A stretch of 64,000 nucleotides of DNA from Pedobacter riviphilus (GTDB lineage Bacteria; Bacteroidota; Bacteroidia; Sphingobacteriales; Sphingobacteriaceae), in NCBI RefSeq assembly GCF_014692875.1, contig NZ_CP061171.1, positions 3,472,001-3,536,000 of the forward strand. The letters are read 5' to 3'. The notes under the pieces were generated by a model, which was given only the letters and a program-made list of their open reading frames with translations, had not been told where the DNA came from and ran no database searches. The position numbers were made by a program, and so were the translations under genes. This document shows positions 8,954-17,817 of this stretch, one piece after another. The first letter of the stretch is position 1, and each line of letters begins with the position of its first letter.

Positions 8954-9328
8954 ATGATTAAGCGTATAGATAGTACAGAAAAAGCAAAGGAGCTAATTGC
9001 CATACTTAAAGAAAAACATGGAGAACTGATGTTTTACCAGGCCGGTGGATGTTGCGAGGGTACACAGCCGCAATGTTTCGAAAAAGGAGGCTACTACCTT
9101 CGGATGCGTGATGTTTGTTTAGGTGAAATAGAAGGTTGCGAATTTTGGGTAGACAGAGATCTTTTCGAGTATTGGAAATTCTCACACTTTACTTTAGATG
9201 TGTTAGATGGATTTGGTGTAGGTGGTTTTTCTTTAGAGACCCCACTACAAAAAACGTTCAAGATTCACTACAGACTGTTCTCTGAAGAAGAACTAAAAGA
9301 CCTTGAACCCGTTAAAACGGCTGAATAA
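8954..9328 (+). CDS. DUF779 family protein
   Basis: A 124-residue protein of the DUF779 family, function unknown, found repeatedly beside aldehyde dehydrogenases. It has five cysteines: a CC pair at 33-34 in 'AGGCCEGTQPQCF', and Cys41, Cys55 and Cys62, which could bind a metal or react with an aldehyde or its adduct. The region after the cysteines contains the family's 'GFSLETP' and 'FKIHYRLFSEEEL' features. It lies 260 bases after the dehydrogenase across a hairpin repeat and ends at a clear terminator, so it may have its own promoter or read through. A role as an accessory or maturation factor for the dehydrogenase is only an inference. Confidence 0.88.
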   Translation: MIKRIDSTEKAKELIAILKEKHGELMFYQAGGCCEGTQPQCFEKGGYYLRMRDVCLGEIEGCEFWVDRDLFEYWKFSHFTLDVLDGFGVGGFSLETPLQKTFKIHYRLFSEEELKDLEPVKTAE

Positions 9329-9350
9329 TTTTCGTTTATTCAGTAAGTTT

Positions 9351-9383
9351 AAGTCAGCTTGGAGAAATCCGGCTGACTTTTTT
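9351..9383 (+). terminator. Terminator after the DUF779 gene
   Basis: Stem AAGTCAGC (9351-9358) pairs with GCTGACTT (9372-9379) and is followed by a T run. It lies 23 bases after the DUF779 stop. Confidence 0.85.
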
Positions 9384-9482
9384 GGTTTCCTCTGGGTTAT
9401 GCTGATCCGAGAGCTTTCGGATTTAGTTCAGCATCCTTCTTGTTTTTAAAAATTAATGCAATCTTTGCATAAAAATTAAACC

Positions 9483-9689
9483 ATGCGTAAACTATTTGCC
9501 GTCCTTTCTACCATTATTACTTTATTTGCCATTAAAGAAACGGTATATGTATTTACTTCTACTGAAGCAGACATGGTTAAGCAAAAAGCCATTATGATTG
9601 TAATTGCCTTAAGCATTACCGTACCATTAATCATTTTAACACTTTGGCTTTGGTCGCCGGCTAGAAAGAAAAATGGTCAACAAAATTAA
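9483..9689 (+). CDS. Small two-helix membrane protein
   Basis: A 68-residue protein with two hydrophobic segments, about residues 4-25 and 37-58, joined by a short charged loop and ending in a basic, Asn/Gln-rich tail. It looks like a small inner-membrane protein with both ends on the same side. No family is recognised. An almost-consensus -7 element (AATCTTTG, 9454-9461) lies about 20 bases before the ATG, which supports expression. The last four bases overlap the end of the convergent DCC-family gene. Confidence 0.6.
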   Translation: MRKLFAVLSTIITLFAIKETVYVFTSTEADMVKQKAIMIVIALSITVPLIILTLWLWSPARKKNGQQN

Positions 9690-10087
9690 GCGATAAACTT
9701 ACTTTTTAATTCAGGAGTCGGCACCCAACAACTCTCCTGCTTTCCCCACCATTGGTAACGGTTTTTGGCAATAATATCATAAACCCAATCGCGTATAAAT
9801 TTAGGAACAATAAGAAACGCATAAAGAAGCGGGATTAATCCATTAAGTTTTCGGGCCACACGCAATGCTGCTGATGACTTGGTATAGAGTTTTCCATCCT
9901 CCAGCAATAAAATCGTATTCAACTTTTCTGGGTCAGCATTAAATTTAGGCAATATTTCCTTGGCGTAATTACCTTGTAGTGCCGTAAACTTGAATTGATC
10001 TTTTTTATCATGGGCAATAACAAACTGAACCGATGCATTGCAAAGATTACAAACGCCATCAAAAAAGATTACAGGTTGTTGCATCAT
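9686..10087 (-). CDS. DCC-family thiol-disulfide oxidoreductase-like protein (DUF393)
   Basis: A 133-residue protein of the DCC1-like/DUF393 family, whose members have a thioredoxin-like fold and a conserved N-terminal 'DGVCNLC' motif. Here it reads 'FFDGVCNLCNASVQF' with the CxxC pair at Cys13 and Cys16. 'FTALQGNYAKEIL' and the C-terminal 'YRWWG'-like region (here 'NRYQWWG') also fit the family. The substrate is unknown; disulfide chemistry is expected from the fold. It is a lone gene on the minus strand, converging on the small membrane protein with a 4-base overlap. Confidence 0.92.
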   Translation of the reverse strand: MMQQPVIFFDGVCNLCNASVQFVIAHDKKDQFKFTALQGNYAKEILPKFNADPEKLNTILLLEDGKLYTKSSAALRVARKLNGLIPLLYAFLIVPKFIRDWVYDIIAKNRYQWWGKQESCWVPTPELKSKFIA

Positions 10088-10304
10088 ATGCTATAAAAAT
10101 AAAGCTTTTTAATTCAATAAATATCTGAAAGAATGTATAATAAAGATTAATTGATAAGTAGGTTAATCAACATACAGTGTACAGCCAGGCTAATACTAAC
10201 AGAAAGGCAAAAATTGCTTTAAAAAAAATAGAATAAGAAAACAGTTTTTTTAATGTTGTAACAGAACAATTTAAGCGTAAAGCTAAAAACAATCGATCTT
10301 CAAC

Positions 10305-10335
10305 TTTCTTAGCTTAAAACATTTTTATATATTTG
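10305..10335 (+). promoter_or_regulatory. pyrR promoter
   Basis: TTTC (10305-10308), a 19-base spacer, and TATATTTG (10328-10335) match the Bacteroidota promoter form. The ATG at 10351 is 16 bases after the -7 element, so the leader is only about 10 bases. Confidence 0.75.
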
Positions 10336-10350
10336 CCCAATCCTTCTTCA

Positions 10351-10899
10351 ATGCAAAAGAAAACACTTCTTGACGGACAAAAAATTCAGATTACAATTAA
10401 GAGGCTCTGCCATCAATTAATTGAAAACCATGACGATTTCGCAAATACCGTTTTAATTGGCATCCAGCCAAGGGGTATTTTTTTGGCAGATCGCATTCAT
10501 CAGGATCTTCAACAGATTCTAAAAAACAAGAAAATTTTAAAGGGAAACCTTGATATTACTTTCTTTAGGGATGATTTCCGCCGTAAAGACGGATTGGTTA
10601 CCGCAAGCAGTAACTCGATCGATTTTATCATCGAAGGTAAAAAAGTAATCTTAATTGATGATGTACTTTGGACAGGCAGAACCATTAGGGCAGCCCTTGA
10701 TGCCTTGCTTGCATATGGTCGTCCGGAGAAAGTGGAACTTTTGGTTTTAATAGACCGCAGGTTTAGCAGGCATTTACCTATAGAACCCGATTATATTGGG
10801 CATCAGGTAGATAGCTTAAACTCACAACAGGTAAAAGTAACCTGGGCGAGTGAAGGAAGTGAAGACAAAGTGATTTTAATATCCGAAAATAATAAATAA
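10351..10899 (+). CDS. pyrR: PyrR-like phosphoribosyltransferase
   Basis: A 182-residue type I phosphoribosyltransferase of the PyrR family (uracil phosphoribosyltransferase and, in Firmicutes, RNA-binding attenuator of the pyr operon). The PRPP loop 'VILIDDVLWTGRT' is at about 97-109, and 'GIQPRG' and 'DYIGHQVD' fit the family. I chose the ATG at 10351, not the TTG at 10333, because that TTG lies inside the promoter -7 element. The pyrB gene starts 2 bases after the stop, so the pair forms a pyrimidine operon. The very short leader leaves no room for a PyrR-type attenuator in front of this gene, so regulation may differ from that in Bacillus. Confidence 0.93.
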   Translation: MQKKTLLDGQKIQITIKRLCHQLIENHDDFANTVLIGIQPRGIFLADRIHQDLQQILKNKKILKGNLDITFFRDDFRRKDGLVTASSNSIDFIIEGKKVILIDDVLWTGRTIRAALDALLAYGRPEKVELLVLIDRRFSRHLPIEPDYIGHQVDSLNSQQVKVTWASEGSEDKVILISENNK

Positions 10900-10901
10900 A
10901 A

Positions 10902-11831
10902 ATGGCAGCAGAAAAACTATCAACCCGACATCTTTTAGGCATTAAAGATATTAACCGGAATGATATCGAATTGATTTTCGAAACTGCAGATAATTTCAAG
11001 GAAGTGATAAACAGGCCGATAAAAAAGGTTCCTTCACTTCGTGATATTACGATTGCCAATATCTTTTTTGAAAACTCTACCCGCACCAAACTTTCATTCG
11101 AACTTGCCGAAAAAAGACTTTCGGCTGATGTGGTTAATTTTGCGGCTTCATCTTCGTCTGTAAGCAAGGGCGAAACCCTTATCGATACCGTAAACAACAT
11201 CTTATCCATGAAAGTTGATATGGTAGTGATGCGTCATCCCTATGCTGGTGCCGGTCAGTTTTTAAGTAAACATGTAAAAGCCCAGATTGTAAATGCTGGA
11301 GATGGTGCGCACGAACACCCAACGCAGGCCTTACTTGATGCTTTCTCTATCCGCCAAAAATTGGGTGATGTAGCTGGCAAAAAAGTGGTAATTGTTGGCG
11401 ATATCCTGCACTCGCGTGTAGCCATTTCGAACATCTTGTGCCTACAGCGTTTAGGTGCAGAGGTAATGGTTTGCGGCCCTACAACATTAATCCCAAAACA
11501 CATCCATCAACTTGGAGTAAAAGTTGAGCATAACTTAATTAAAGCTCTGAACTGGTGCGATGTAGCAAACATGCTGCGTATCCAATTGGAACGCCAAGAC
11601 ATTAAATATTTCCCATCGTTAAGAGAATACGCCATGATGTACGGCCTTAACAAACAGATCTTAGATAATCTCGATAAAGAAATCATCGTCATGCACCCTG
11701 GCCCAATAAACAGAGGTGTTGAGATCACCAGCGATGTGGCCGACAGTAAACAATCGATCATTTTAGAACAGGTAGAAAATGGCGTTGCCATCCGGATGGC
11801 CGTGCTGTATCTGTTGGCAAGCCAGGGCTAG
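10902..11831 (+). CDS. pyrB: Aspartate carbamoyltransferase catalytic subunit
   Basis: This enzyme joins carbamoyl phosphate and aspartate to give N-carbamoyl-aspartate, the first committed step of UMP synthesis. The carbamoyl-phosphate loop 'STRTKLSFE' is at about 55-63, 'HPTQALLDAF' around 133-142, and 'MHPGPINRG' near the C-terminus. The 309-residue length is standard. It follows pyrR with a 2-base gap. No pyrI regulatory-subunit gene follows, so the enzyme is likely of the PyrB-only type at this locus, though pyrI could be elsewhere. Confidence 0.97.
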   Translation: MAAEKLSTRHLLGIKDINRNDIELIFETADNFKEVINRPIKKVPSLRDITIANIFFENSTRTKLSFELAEKRLSADVVNFAASSSSVSKGETLIDTVNNILSMKVDMVVMRHPYAGAGQFLSKHVKAQIVNAGDGAHEHPTQALLDAFSIRQKLGDVAGKKVVIVGDILHSRVAISNILCLQRLGAEVMVCGPTTLIPKHIHQLGVKVEHNLIKALNWCDVANMLRIQLERQDIKYFPSLREYAMMYGLNKQILDNLDKEIIVMHPGPINRGVEITSDVADSKQSIILEQVENGVAIRMAVLYLLASQG

Positions 11832-12132
11832 ATTAGTTAGGAGTCGGAAGTTTTTAGTCCAGAGTCATGAGTCCTAAATTTAAATGATTAACTGGCTAAC
11901 CTTTCTATTAAAATTGTTTCGTTGCCTAAAAAGCCGCCTCTTAATGACGGATGCGGCGACACCAATAAACCAACGACAACCGAACGAATGAACCCAAATT
12001 TTCCACATTCGTACGCCCTTAATACCAAACCAAAAATCCTGTCGTTAATTTGTGTTATTAACAGATGTTAATTACTTCTGTTGATAAGCTTTGATACTAT
12101 TTCTAATTTAGTACCAACCATATTTGAAACCA
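11832..12132. other. Gap between pyrB and the TPR-protein gene
   Basis: No gene is seen. The first part (11840-11875) is a loosely repetitive 'gagtc/agtcc' stretch of the kind found elsewhere between genes here. A weak hairpin lies near 11930-11965. Near the end, CATATTTG (12119-12126) is one base off the -7 consensus and lies 6 bases before the TPR-gene ATG. Confidence 0.5.
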
Positions 12133-15100
12133 ATGCAGAAAAAATACTTACTAATTCCGCTAATTTTAGCAGGAAGTTTTAGCACCTACGCTCAGGTTAG
12201 CGCTGTGCAAAACCTCAACAAAAACTATCAAACGGGCTTAGAATTATTAGACAAAGAAAAATACACTGCAGCTGCACAACAGTTTAAACTTGTTGAGCTG
12301 CAACGTTATAAACCTTCCACACAAACGGAGAGCAATGCCGAATTATCTTTACTAAAGGAGAATGCAAAATTTTATGCCGCCGTTTGCGCATTAGAGTTAA
12401 CCAATAGCGATGCCGAGAGTTTGTTTCAGGCCTTTATCCGCGATTATCCGTTAAACCCAAACACCAAACTGGCTTATTTCTATGTTGGAAAAACTTATTT
12501 CAACCAGAAAAACTATAAAAAAGCGCTAGAATGGTTCGAAAAAACCGACCCTTCTACACTTTCGGGCAAACAAAGAAACGAATACCAGTTTAAGCAGGGT
12601 TACGCCTATTTCGAACTTAAAGACTACGATAAGGCAGAACCTTTATTCGAAAAAGTTAAAAAAGAAGAAGGCGATTTTCAGGAAAGTGCTACCTACTACT
12701 TTGCTTATATCAATTACTTAAACAAAGAGTATAAAACGGCATTGGCCAATTTCGAAAAGTTAAAAGGCTCTCCTACTTATGAGGCCAGTTATCCATACTA
12801 CATCACTTCGATGTACTATCTTGACGAGCGTTATGATGATGTGATCAGTTATGCTTTAGCTGCGATTCAAAAAACCAAACAACAGTTCGAACCAGAAATG
12901 TTGAGTTTGGTTGCTGCATCGTACTTTGCAAAATCTGAATTCAAAAATGCCGAAAAATATTTTGCTGAATATTATGCAAAAGATAAAAGCGAAACCAAGA
13001 ACAACCTCTTCATTTATCAATATGGGTACTCTTTGTTCCAGAATAAAAAGTATAAAGAGTCTGTTGCCGTTTTAGAAAAACTGAATACCGATGATATTTA
13101 CCTGCAAAACGGTATGCATACTTTGGGTAAAGCATTTATACAATTGGGCAACAAACAGAAAGCACAAAGCGCTTTTTTCAGGGCTTCTCGTTTAAGTTTT
13201 GACAAGGGTATACAGGAAGAAGCCTGGTTAAATTATGCCAAATTAAGTTATGAATTAGAATTCCACCAGCAAGCTTTGGAGGCTACACAGGGTTTCTTAA
13301 AAACTTTCCCAAAATCGCGTAAAATAAACGAAGCCAAAACTTTATTGGGCGAGGTTTTATTAACCACCAAAAACTATCAGGCAGCGGTAGACATTTTAGA
13401 GCCTATTCCGGATAAAAACCTTGAGGCTAAGGAAGCTTATCAGAAAGTTACTTATTTCCGCGGATTAGAGTTCTATAACGAAAGGGCTTTCCCTAATGCA
13501 TTATCGATGTTTTTGCGTTCTGAAAAGTTCCCGGAAGACGATGAAATTAATGCCTTAAATACCTACTGGAAAGCAGAATCGATGTACGAACTGCGCAAAT
13601 ACGGAGAAGCGGTTACCACTTTCGAGAAATTCTTGAAGATGCCGGATGCCGATAAAACTGGTGTTTATAATTTCGCAAACTATGCTTTGGCTTATGCCGC
13701 TTTCGAAGACGAAAAATATAGTAAAGCAGCAAATTATTTTGAAAAATTTTTGGCGGGTAACGATAAAGACCAAAAAACAATTGATGATGCGACCATTCGT
13801 TTAGCAGATTCTTACTTCGTAAATAAGAATTATGGCGATGCAATGGCGAATTACAACAAAATCATTAACAGACATACCACTTCTGAGGATTATGCTACTT
13901 TCCAGAAAGGAATGATCCAGGGACTGGAAACGCAGTATGATGCAAAAATTGCAACAATGCAAAGTTTGTTAAAAGCTTTTCCGAATTCGAATTATGCAGA
14001 TGATGCTGGTTTCGAAACGGCTTATACTTATTTTAACAAGGGTGATTTTGATAAATCTAAATCAGATCTGGTAGAATTGATAGCCAAGTACCCACGCAGT
14101 AGTTATGTAGCAAAAGCGCTGGTAACCATCGGCTTGGTTCAATACAACCAGGATCAGGACGATGCCGCTTTAGAATCGTTTAAAAAAGTAATCCGCGATT
14201 ACCCTACTGCCGATGAAGCTAAACAGGCAATGGAATCAATCAAGAACATTTATGTAGATCGTGGCGATGCAAATGGTTTTATCGCTTATGCAGCTACAAC
14301 GCCGCTTGGAAATTACTCAGGCTCAGAACAAGATAACATCGTTTTTGCTGCAGCCAATAATACCTATCTAAAAGGCGATGCCAATGGTGCATTCCAAGCT
14401 GTAAATGCTTATTTCGATAAATTTCCTAAAGCTAACCACGAAAAGGAGGCTAAATTTATCAGAGCAGAATCATTGGTTAAATTAGGTCGCCCAGATGAAG
14501 CCATTCCTGATTATGAGTTTATCTTAAACGATTGGACGAGCGATTATACTGAGCGTTCTTTAGTAAGTATCTCTCAACTCTTCTTAAACCAGAAGAAATA
14601 CAACGAGGCGATTGTTTACCTGAAAAGATTAGAAACTACAACCGATTACAAATCGCACTATAGTTTTGCCATCAACAATTTATTAAAGGCTTACACCGCC
14701 TTAAATATGCCCGATGACATGCTTAAATATGCACAGTTGACCAAAGAATCGGAAAAAGCTTCAGAAGAAGAAAAAAACAGTTCCAGCTTATACTCTGGCA
14801 AAGCTTATTTGTTGAAAGGTGATACCACAACAGCCATAAAAGAATTTAAAAATGTGGTGGCTAAAACAAAAACCATTGCCGCTGCCGAAGCAAAATACAA
14901 TTTAGCTTTATTGGAATACAGCAAAGGTGATTTCAAAACCTCATCTAAAACCTGTTTTGATCTGATTAACAACATGGCCGCTTATGATTATTGGGTAGCA
15001 AAGGCATTTATCCTTTTATCTGATAATTATGTTGCCCTGAAAGACAATTTACAGGCGAAAAGTACACTTCTCAGTATAATTGATAATTACGAAGGCAAGG

Positions 15101-15156
15101 ATGATATCATCCCGACAGCCAAAGAAAAACTAGAAAAACTAAACCAGAAGAAGTAG
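12133..15156 (+). CDS. Large secreted tetratricopeptide-repeat protein
   Basis: A protein of 1007 residues with a signal peptide (about 1-20, ending TYAQ) and then TPR-like helical repeats over almost its whole length. Recurrent 'YYxAxxYFekxl' and 'FPxSxxxxeA' units suggest well over a dozen repeats, including YbgF/BamD-like ones around 'KAFPNSNYADDAGFETAYTYFNKGDFDKS'. It is expected in the periplasm or at the membrane as a scaffold. I chose the ATG at 12133, not the TTG at 12124, which falls in a -7-like element. It is followed after 4 bases by the beta-barrel gene at 15161; the two are one operon, so the TPR protein probably serves that barrel. The specific function is unknown. Confidence 0.85.
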   Translation: MQKKYLLIPLILAGSFSTYAQVSAVQNLNKNYQTGLELLDKEKYTAAAQQFKLVELQRYKPSTQTESNAELSLLKENAKFYAAVCALELTNSDAESLFQAFIRDYPLNPNTKLAYFYVGKTYFNQKNYKKALEWFEKTDPSTLSGKQRNEYQFKQGYAYFELKDYDKAEPLFEKVKKEEGDFQESATYYFAYINYLNKEYKTALANFEKLKGSPTYEASYPYYITSMYYLDERYDDVISYALAAIQKTKQQFEPEMLSLVAASYFAKSEFKNAEKYFAEYYAKDKSETKNNLFIYQYGYSLFQNKKYKESVAVLEKLNTDDIYLQNGMHTLGKAFIQLGNKQKAQSAFFRASRLSFDKGIQEEAWLNYAKLSYELEFHQQALEATQGFLKTFPKSRKINEAKTLLGEVLLTTKNYQAAVDILEPIPDKNLEAKEAYQKVTYFRGLEFYNERAFPNALSMFLRSEKFPEDDEINALNTYWKAESMYELRKYGEAVTTFEKFLKMPDADKTGVYNFANYALAYAAFEDEKYSKAANYFEKFLAGNDKDQKTIDDATIRLADSYFVNKNYGDAMANYNKIINRHTTSEDYATFQKGMIQGLETQYDAKIATMQSLLKAFPNSNYADDAGFETAYTYFNKGDFDKSKSDLVELIAKYPRSSYVAKALVTIGLVQYNQDQDDAALESFKKVIRDYPTADEAKQAMESIKNIYVDRGDANGFIAYAATTPLGNYSGSEQDNIVFAAANNTYLKGDANGAFQAVNAYFDKFPKANHEKEAKFIRAESLVKLGRPDEAIPDYEFILNDWTSDYTERSLVSISQLFLNQKKYNEAIVYLKRLETTTDYKSHYSFAINNLLKAYTALNMPDDMLKYAQLTKESEKASEEEKNSSSLYSGKAYLLKGDTTTAIKEFKNVVAKTKTIAAAEAKYNLALLEYSKGDFKTSSKTCFDLINNMAAYDYWVAKAFILLSDNYVALKDNLQAKSTLLSIIDNYEGKDDIIPTAKEKLEKLNQKK

Positions 15157-15160
15157 CATT

Positions 15161-16858
15161 ATGAAATCGATTAAATATATATATAGTTCACTGTTTTTTT
15201 TAGCTGTTGGATTAACGACTGCTCAGGCGCAGGATAAAAAAACGGAGGAAAAAGGGGTGGTAAATGAGGAGATAGAAGTAGTACGCCCGTATAAACCAAT
15301 TTTGGCCGAGGCTGTAAAACTAAGAAGAAGCCCGAATTTGGATGATGTTAAAACTTACAAAGCAAAATTAAACTACAGCATTCTGGATAGAAAGCTGGAG
15401 TTGAACAGCGATATCCAAAAGTTACAGGCACAAGCCTTAGCAGAAGAAAAAGAAAGCATATTGGTTAACAATTATGTAAAAGGTGCATTCGGGTCCTTGG
15501 CTACCCTTTTGGGAGAAGCTTATTTTAATACCGGTAAAGATGAAGGCTTACAGGTAGGTGGTTATTTTAAGCATTTTAGTCAGGAAGGAAAGCTGAACAA
15601 ACAGAATAGTAGCAACCAACAGTTAAGTGTTTTTGGCCGTAGTATTTTAGAGCAGAATACGGTGAGTGGCCGCATTAATTTTGAGCGTAACGGCACTTAT
15701 TTTTACGGCATAGATGATGCTAGGCCTACACTTAATGCTAACCCTGATAAACAGGCCTTAACTACGATTGAACTGGAAGGTGAGCTGGTTAAAAACTTTA
15801 CTGAGGATGAAGATGCTTTTAGTTATGCTTTAAAAGCCAATGGTTACATCTGGAATGATAAATTTAGTGCTAAAGAAAATTACCTGAGCTTAAACGGTTA
15901 TGTAAACAAACGTATTAATTCGTTAAACTTAGGTTTAGCCGCATCAACTGAATTCGGTAATAGCAAAGATGCTTTAACCAGCGTTGGCAATAACCTGTTG
16001 CGTTTAAATCCGTATATCCGTTTGCAGGTTAAAGGTGCTAAAATTACAGCGGGGATTAATTTTGTGCAGGAATTTGGTGCATTCAGCAGCTCTAAAATAT
16101 TCCCTGCCATTACCGCCGATTTCACTTTAATTCCTGATTACTTACAGGTTTTTGGAGAAGTTAAGGGTGATGTAAACAGAAACTCGTTAAAAGGCTTTAC
16201 AGATGAGAACCCTTGGTTGAACAACAATATTGTCGTTAAAAATACAGTTGAAAAACTAAGTTTCAGTGCTGGTGTTAAAGGTACCGGAGGGCCAGGCTTT
16301 GGTTACAAAGCACGTGTATACGTAAAACAGTTTGACGATATGCCATTATTCATCAACAATTATACTGATTTTAACAAGTTTGATGTAATCTACGATTTCG
16401 GTAAAACGAAACTAACCGGTTTAGAAGGTGAAATCTCTGTTCAGGTAAGCGACGCCTTAAAATGGACAGGTAAATTAAATCTAGACGATTGGAAACCTGC
16501 TTCAGAGACTTACTCTTGGTTTAAACCAGGGTTAAAAGTAAGTTCGAACCTCGTTTATACCTACAATAAAAAACTAAGCTTTAATGCTGGTGTAGTGATC
16601 CAGGATGATGTTAAGGCAAAAGTAAACATTGCGAACCCTGTTAATCCTTCGCAGTATGTGATTCCAAATCCATCGATTGAATCGATTGTTACGGTGAAGG
16701 GATTTGTAGATTTAGGACTTGGTGCAGATTATAGGATAAACAAAAAATTCTCTGTTTTTGCGAAAGCAAACAATATCTTAAATACCAACTACAGCAGGTA
16801 CTTATATTATCAGGTAAATGGATTTAATATTTTCGGAGGTTTAACCTACTCCTTTTAA
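15161..16858 (+). CDS. Outer-membrane beta-barrel protein (TonB-receptor-like)
   Basis: A 565-residue exported protein (signal peptide about 1-23, ending AQAQ). After a short charged region ('NEEIEVVRPYKPILAEAVKLRRSP') it becomes a run of alternating amphipathic beta strands to the end ('FNIFGGLTYSF', terminal aromatic), as in outer-membrane barrels. The last part resembles TonB-dependent receptor barrels ('FSVFAKANNILNTNYSRYL'), but no plug domain or carboxypeptidase-like domain is present, so it is not a complete TonB receptor. It is the second gene of a pair with the TPR protein and ends at a strong terminator. Which molecule it passes or binds is unknown. Confidence 0.8.
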   Translation: MKSIKYIYSSLFFLAVGLTTAQAQDKKTEEKGVVNEEIEVVRPYKPILAEAVKLRRSPNLDDVKTYKAKLNYSILDRKLELNSDIQKLQAQALAEEKESILVNNYVKGAFGSLATLLGEAYFNTGKDEGLQVGGYFKHFSQEGKLNKQNSSNQQLSVFGRSILEQNTVSGRINFERNGTYFYGIDDARPTLNANPDKQALTTIELEGELVKNFTEDEDAFSYALKANGYIWNDKFSAKENYLSLNGYVNKRINSLNLGLAASTEFGNSKDALTSVGNNLLRLNPYIRLQVKGAKITAGINFVQEFGAFSSSKIFPAITADFTLIPDYLQVFGEVKGDVNRNSLKGFTDENPWLNNNIVVKNTVEKLSFSAGVKGTGGPGFGYKARVYVKQFDDMPLFINNYTDFNKFDVIYDFGKTKLTGLEGEISVQVSDALKWTGKLNLDDWKPASETYSWFKPGLKVSSNLVYTYNKKLSFNAGVVIQDDVKAKVNIANPVNPSQYVIPNPSIESIVTVKGFVDLGLGADYRINKKFSVFAKANNILNTNYSRYLYYQVNGFNIFGGLTYSF

Positions 16859-16890
16859 TTAGAAATATAAAATTCATTTTTAATAATTTA

Positions 16891-16926
16891 TATGCCTTTA
16901 AGTTTATAAGCTTAAAGGCATATTTT
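16891..16926 (+). terminator. Terminator after the TPR/barrel pair
   Basis: A 12-bp perfect stem (16891-16902 with 16911-16922) around an 8-base loop, followed by TTTTG. It lies 32 bases after the barrel stop. Confidence 0.85.
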
Positions 16927-17083
16927 GTTTGTGGGATTAAAGGCTGCCGATCATTATCAAAAACAACTTTAAGATAAGTTATTCCCAGAAAGAATTATTA
17001 ATAGTTATTCTCTTAATTGAACAACATTTATATTGTTGTGATTTCTACTATATTTACTTTAGTTAGCGTAAAATTAAGGTGGA

Positions 17084-17791
17084 ATGAGAATCCCAACAAT
17101 ACATGGATATATTGACAGAAGAATCTTGATCAACTTCACAGCCGACCCAAAGATTGTGAAAGAACTGATTCCCTTTCCTTTTAGACCAAAAGTTTATATG
17201 GAAAAGGCCATTGTTGGAATATGCCTAATCAGACTAAAAAATATAAAACCAAAAGGGTTACCAAACTTTATGGGTGTAAATTCTGAAAATGGTGCTCATC
17301 GAATTGCAGTTGAATGGGATGAGGACGGTGTAACAAAATCAGGAGTTTATATACCGCGTCGAGATACGTCACTAAAATTAAATGCGCTCATTGGTGGACG
17401 AATATTTCCAGGCAAACACTTTCATGCAAAATTCAGCATAGAAGAAGAAAACGGAAATTACCAAATTAGCTTTAAGAGCTCAGACAATACGGAGATATTA
17501 ATTGATGCTAGTGAGACTCATTTGTTTAACAATAAATCAATTTTTAAAACACTAGAAAATGCGTCGGACTTTTTTGAAAACGGCGACCTTGGATATTCAC
17601 CGAATAAAGACAAGTTTGATGGTCTGAGATTAAAAGCATACCATTGGAAAGTTAGACCACTTGAGGTTTTGAAGGTAAAATCAAGTTTTTTTGAAAATGA
17701 AGATCTTTTCCCTCGAGGATCGGTGACTTTTGACAATGCGCTGCTTATGACAAATGTTGAGCATGAGTGGAAAAGCGAAACAAACAAATAA
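17084..17791 (+). CDS. DUF2071 family protein
   Basis: A 235-residue protein of the DUF2071 family, which has an acetoacetate-decarboxylase-like fold; its reaction is not established. Family hallmarks are present: 'YIDRRILINF', 'PFPFRPKVY', 'GICLIRLKNIKPKGLP', 'AHRIAVEWDEDG' and 'GVYIPRRDT'. No signal peptide or membrane segment is seen. The next gene begins 26 bases later in the same direction, so they may be co-transcribed. The stretch before the ATG contains no clear TAnnTTTG element. Confidence 0.88.
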   Translation: MRIPTIHGYIDRRILINFTADPKIVKELIPFPFRPKVYMEKAIVGICLIRLKNIKPKGLPNFMGVNSENGAHRIAVEWDEDGVTKSGVYIPRRDTSLKLNALIGGRIFPGKHFHAKFSIEEENGNYQISFKSSDNTEILIDASETHLFNNKSIFKTLENASDFFENGDLGYSPNKDKFDGLRLKAYHWKVRPLEVLKVKSSFFENEDLFPRGSVTFDNALLMTNVEHEWKSETNK

Positions 17792-17817
17792 CTATAAACA
17801 TTACAGCTCAAAAAAGA

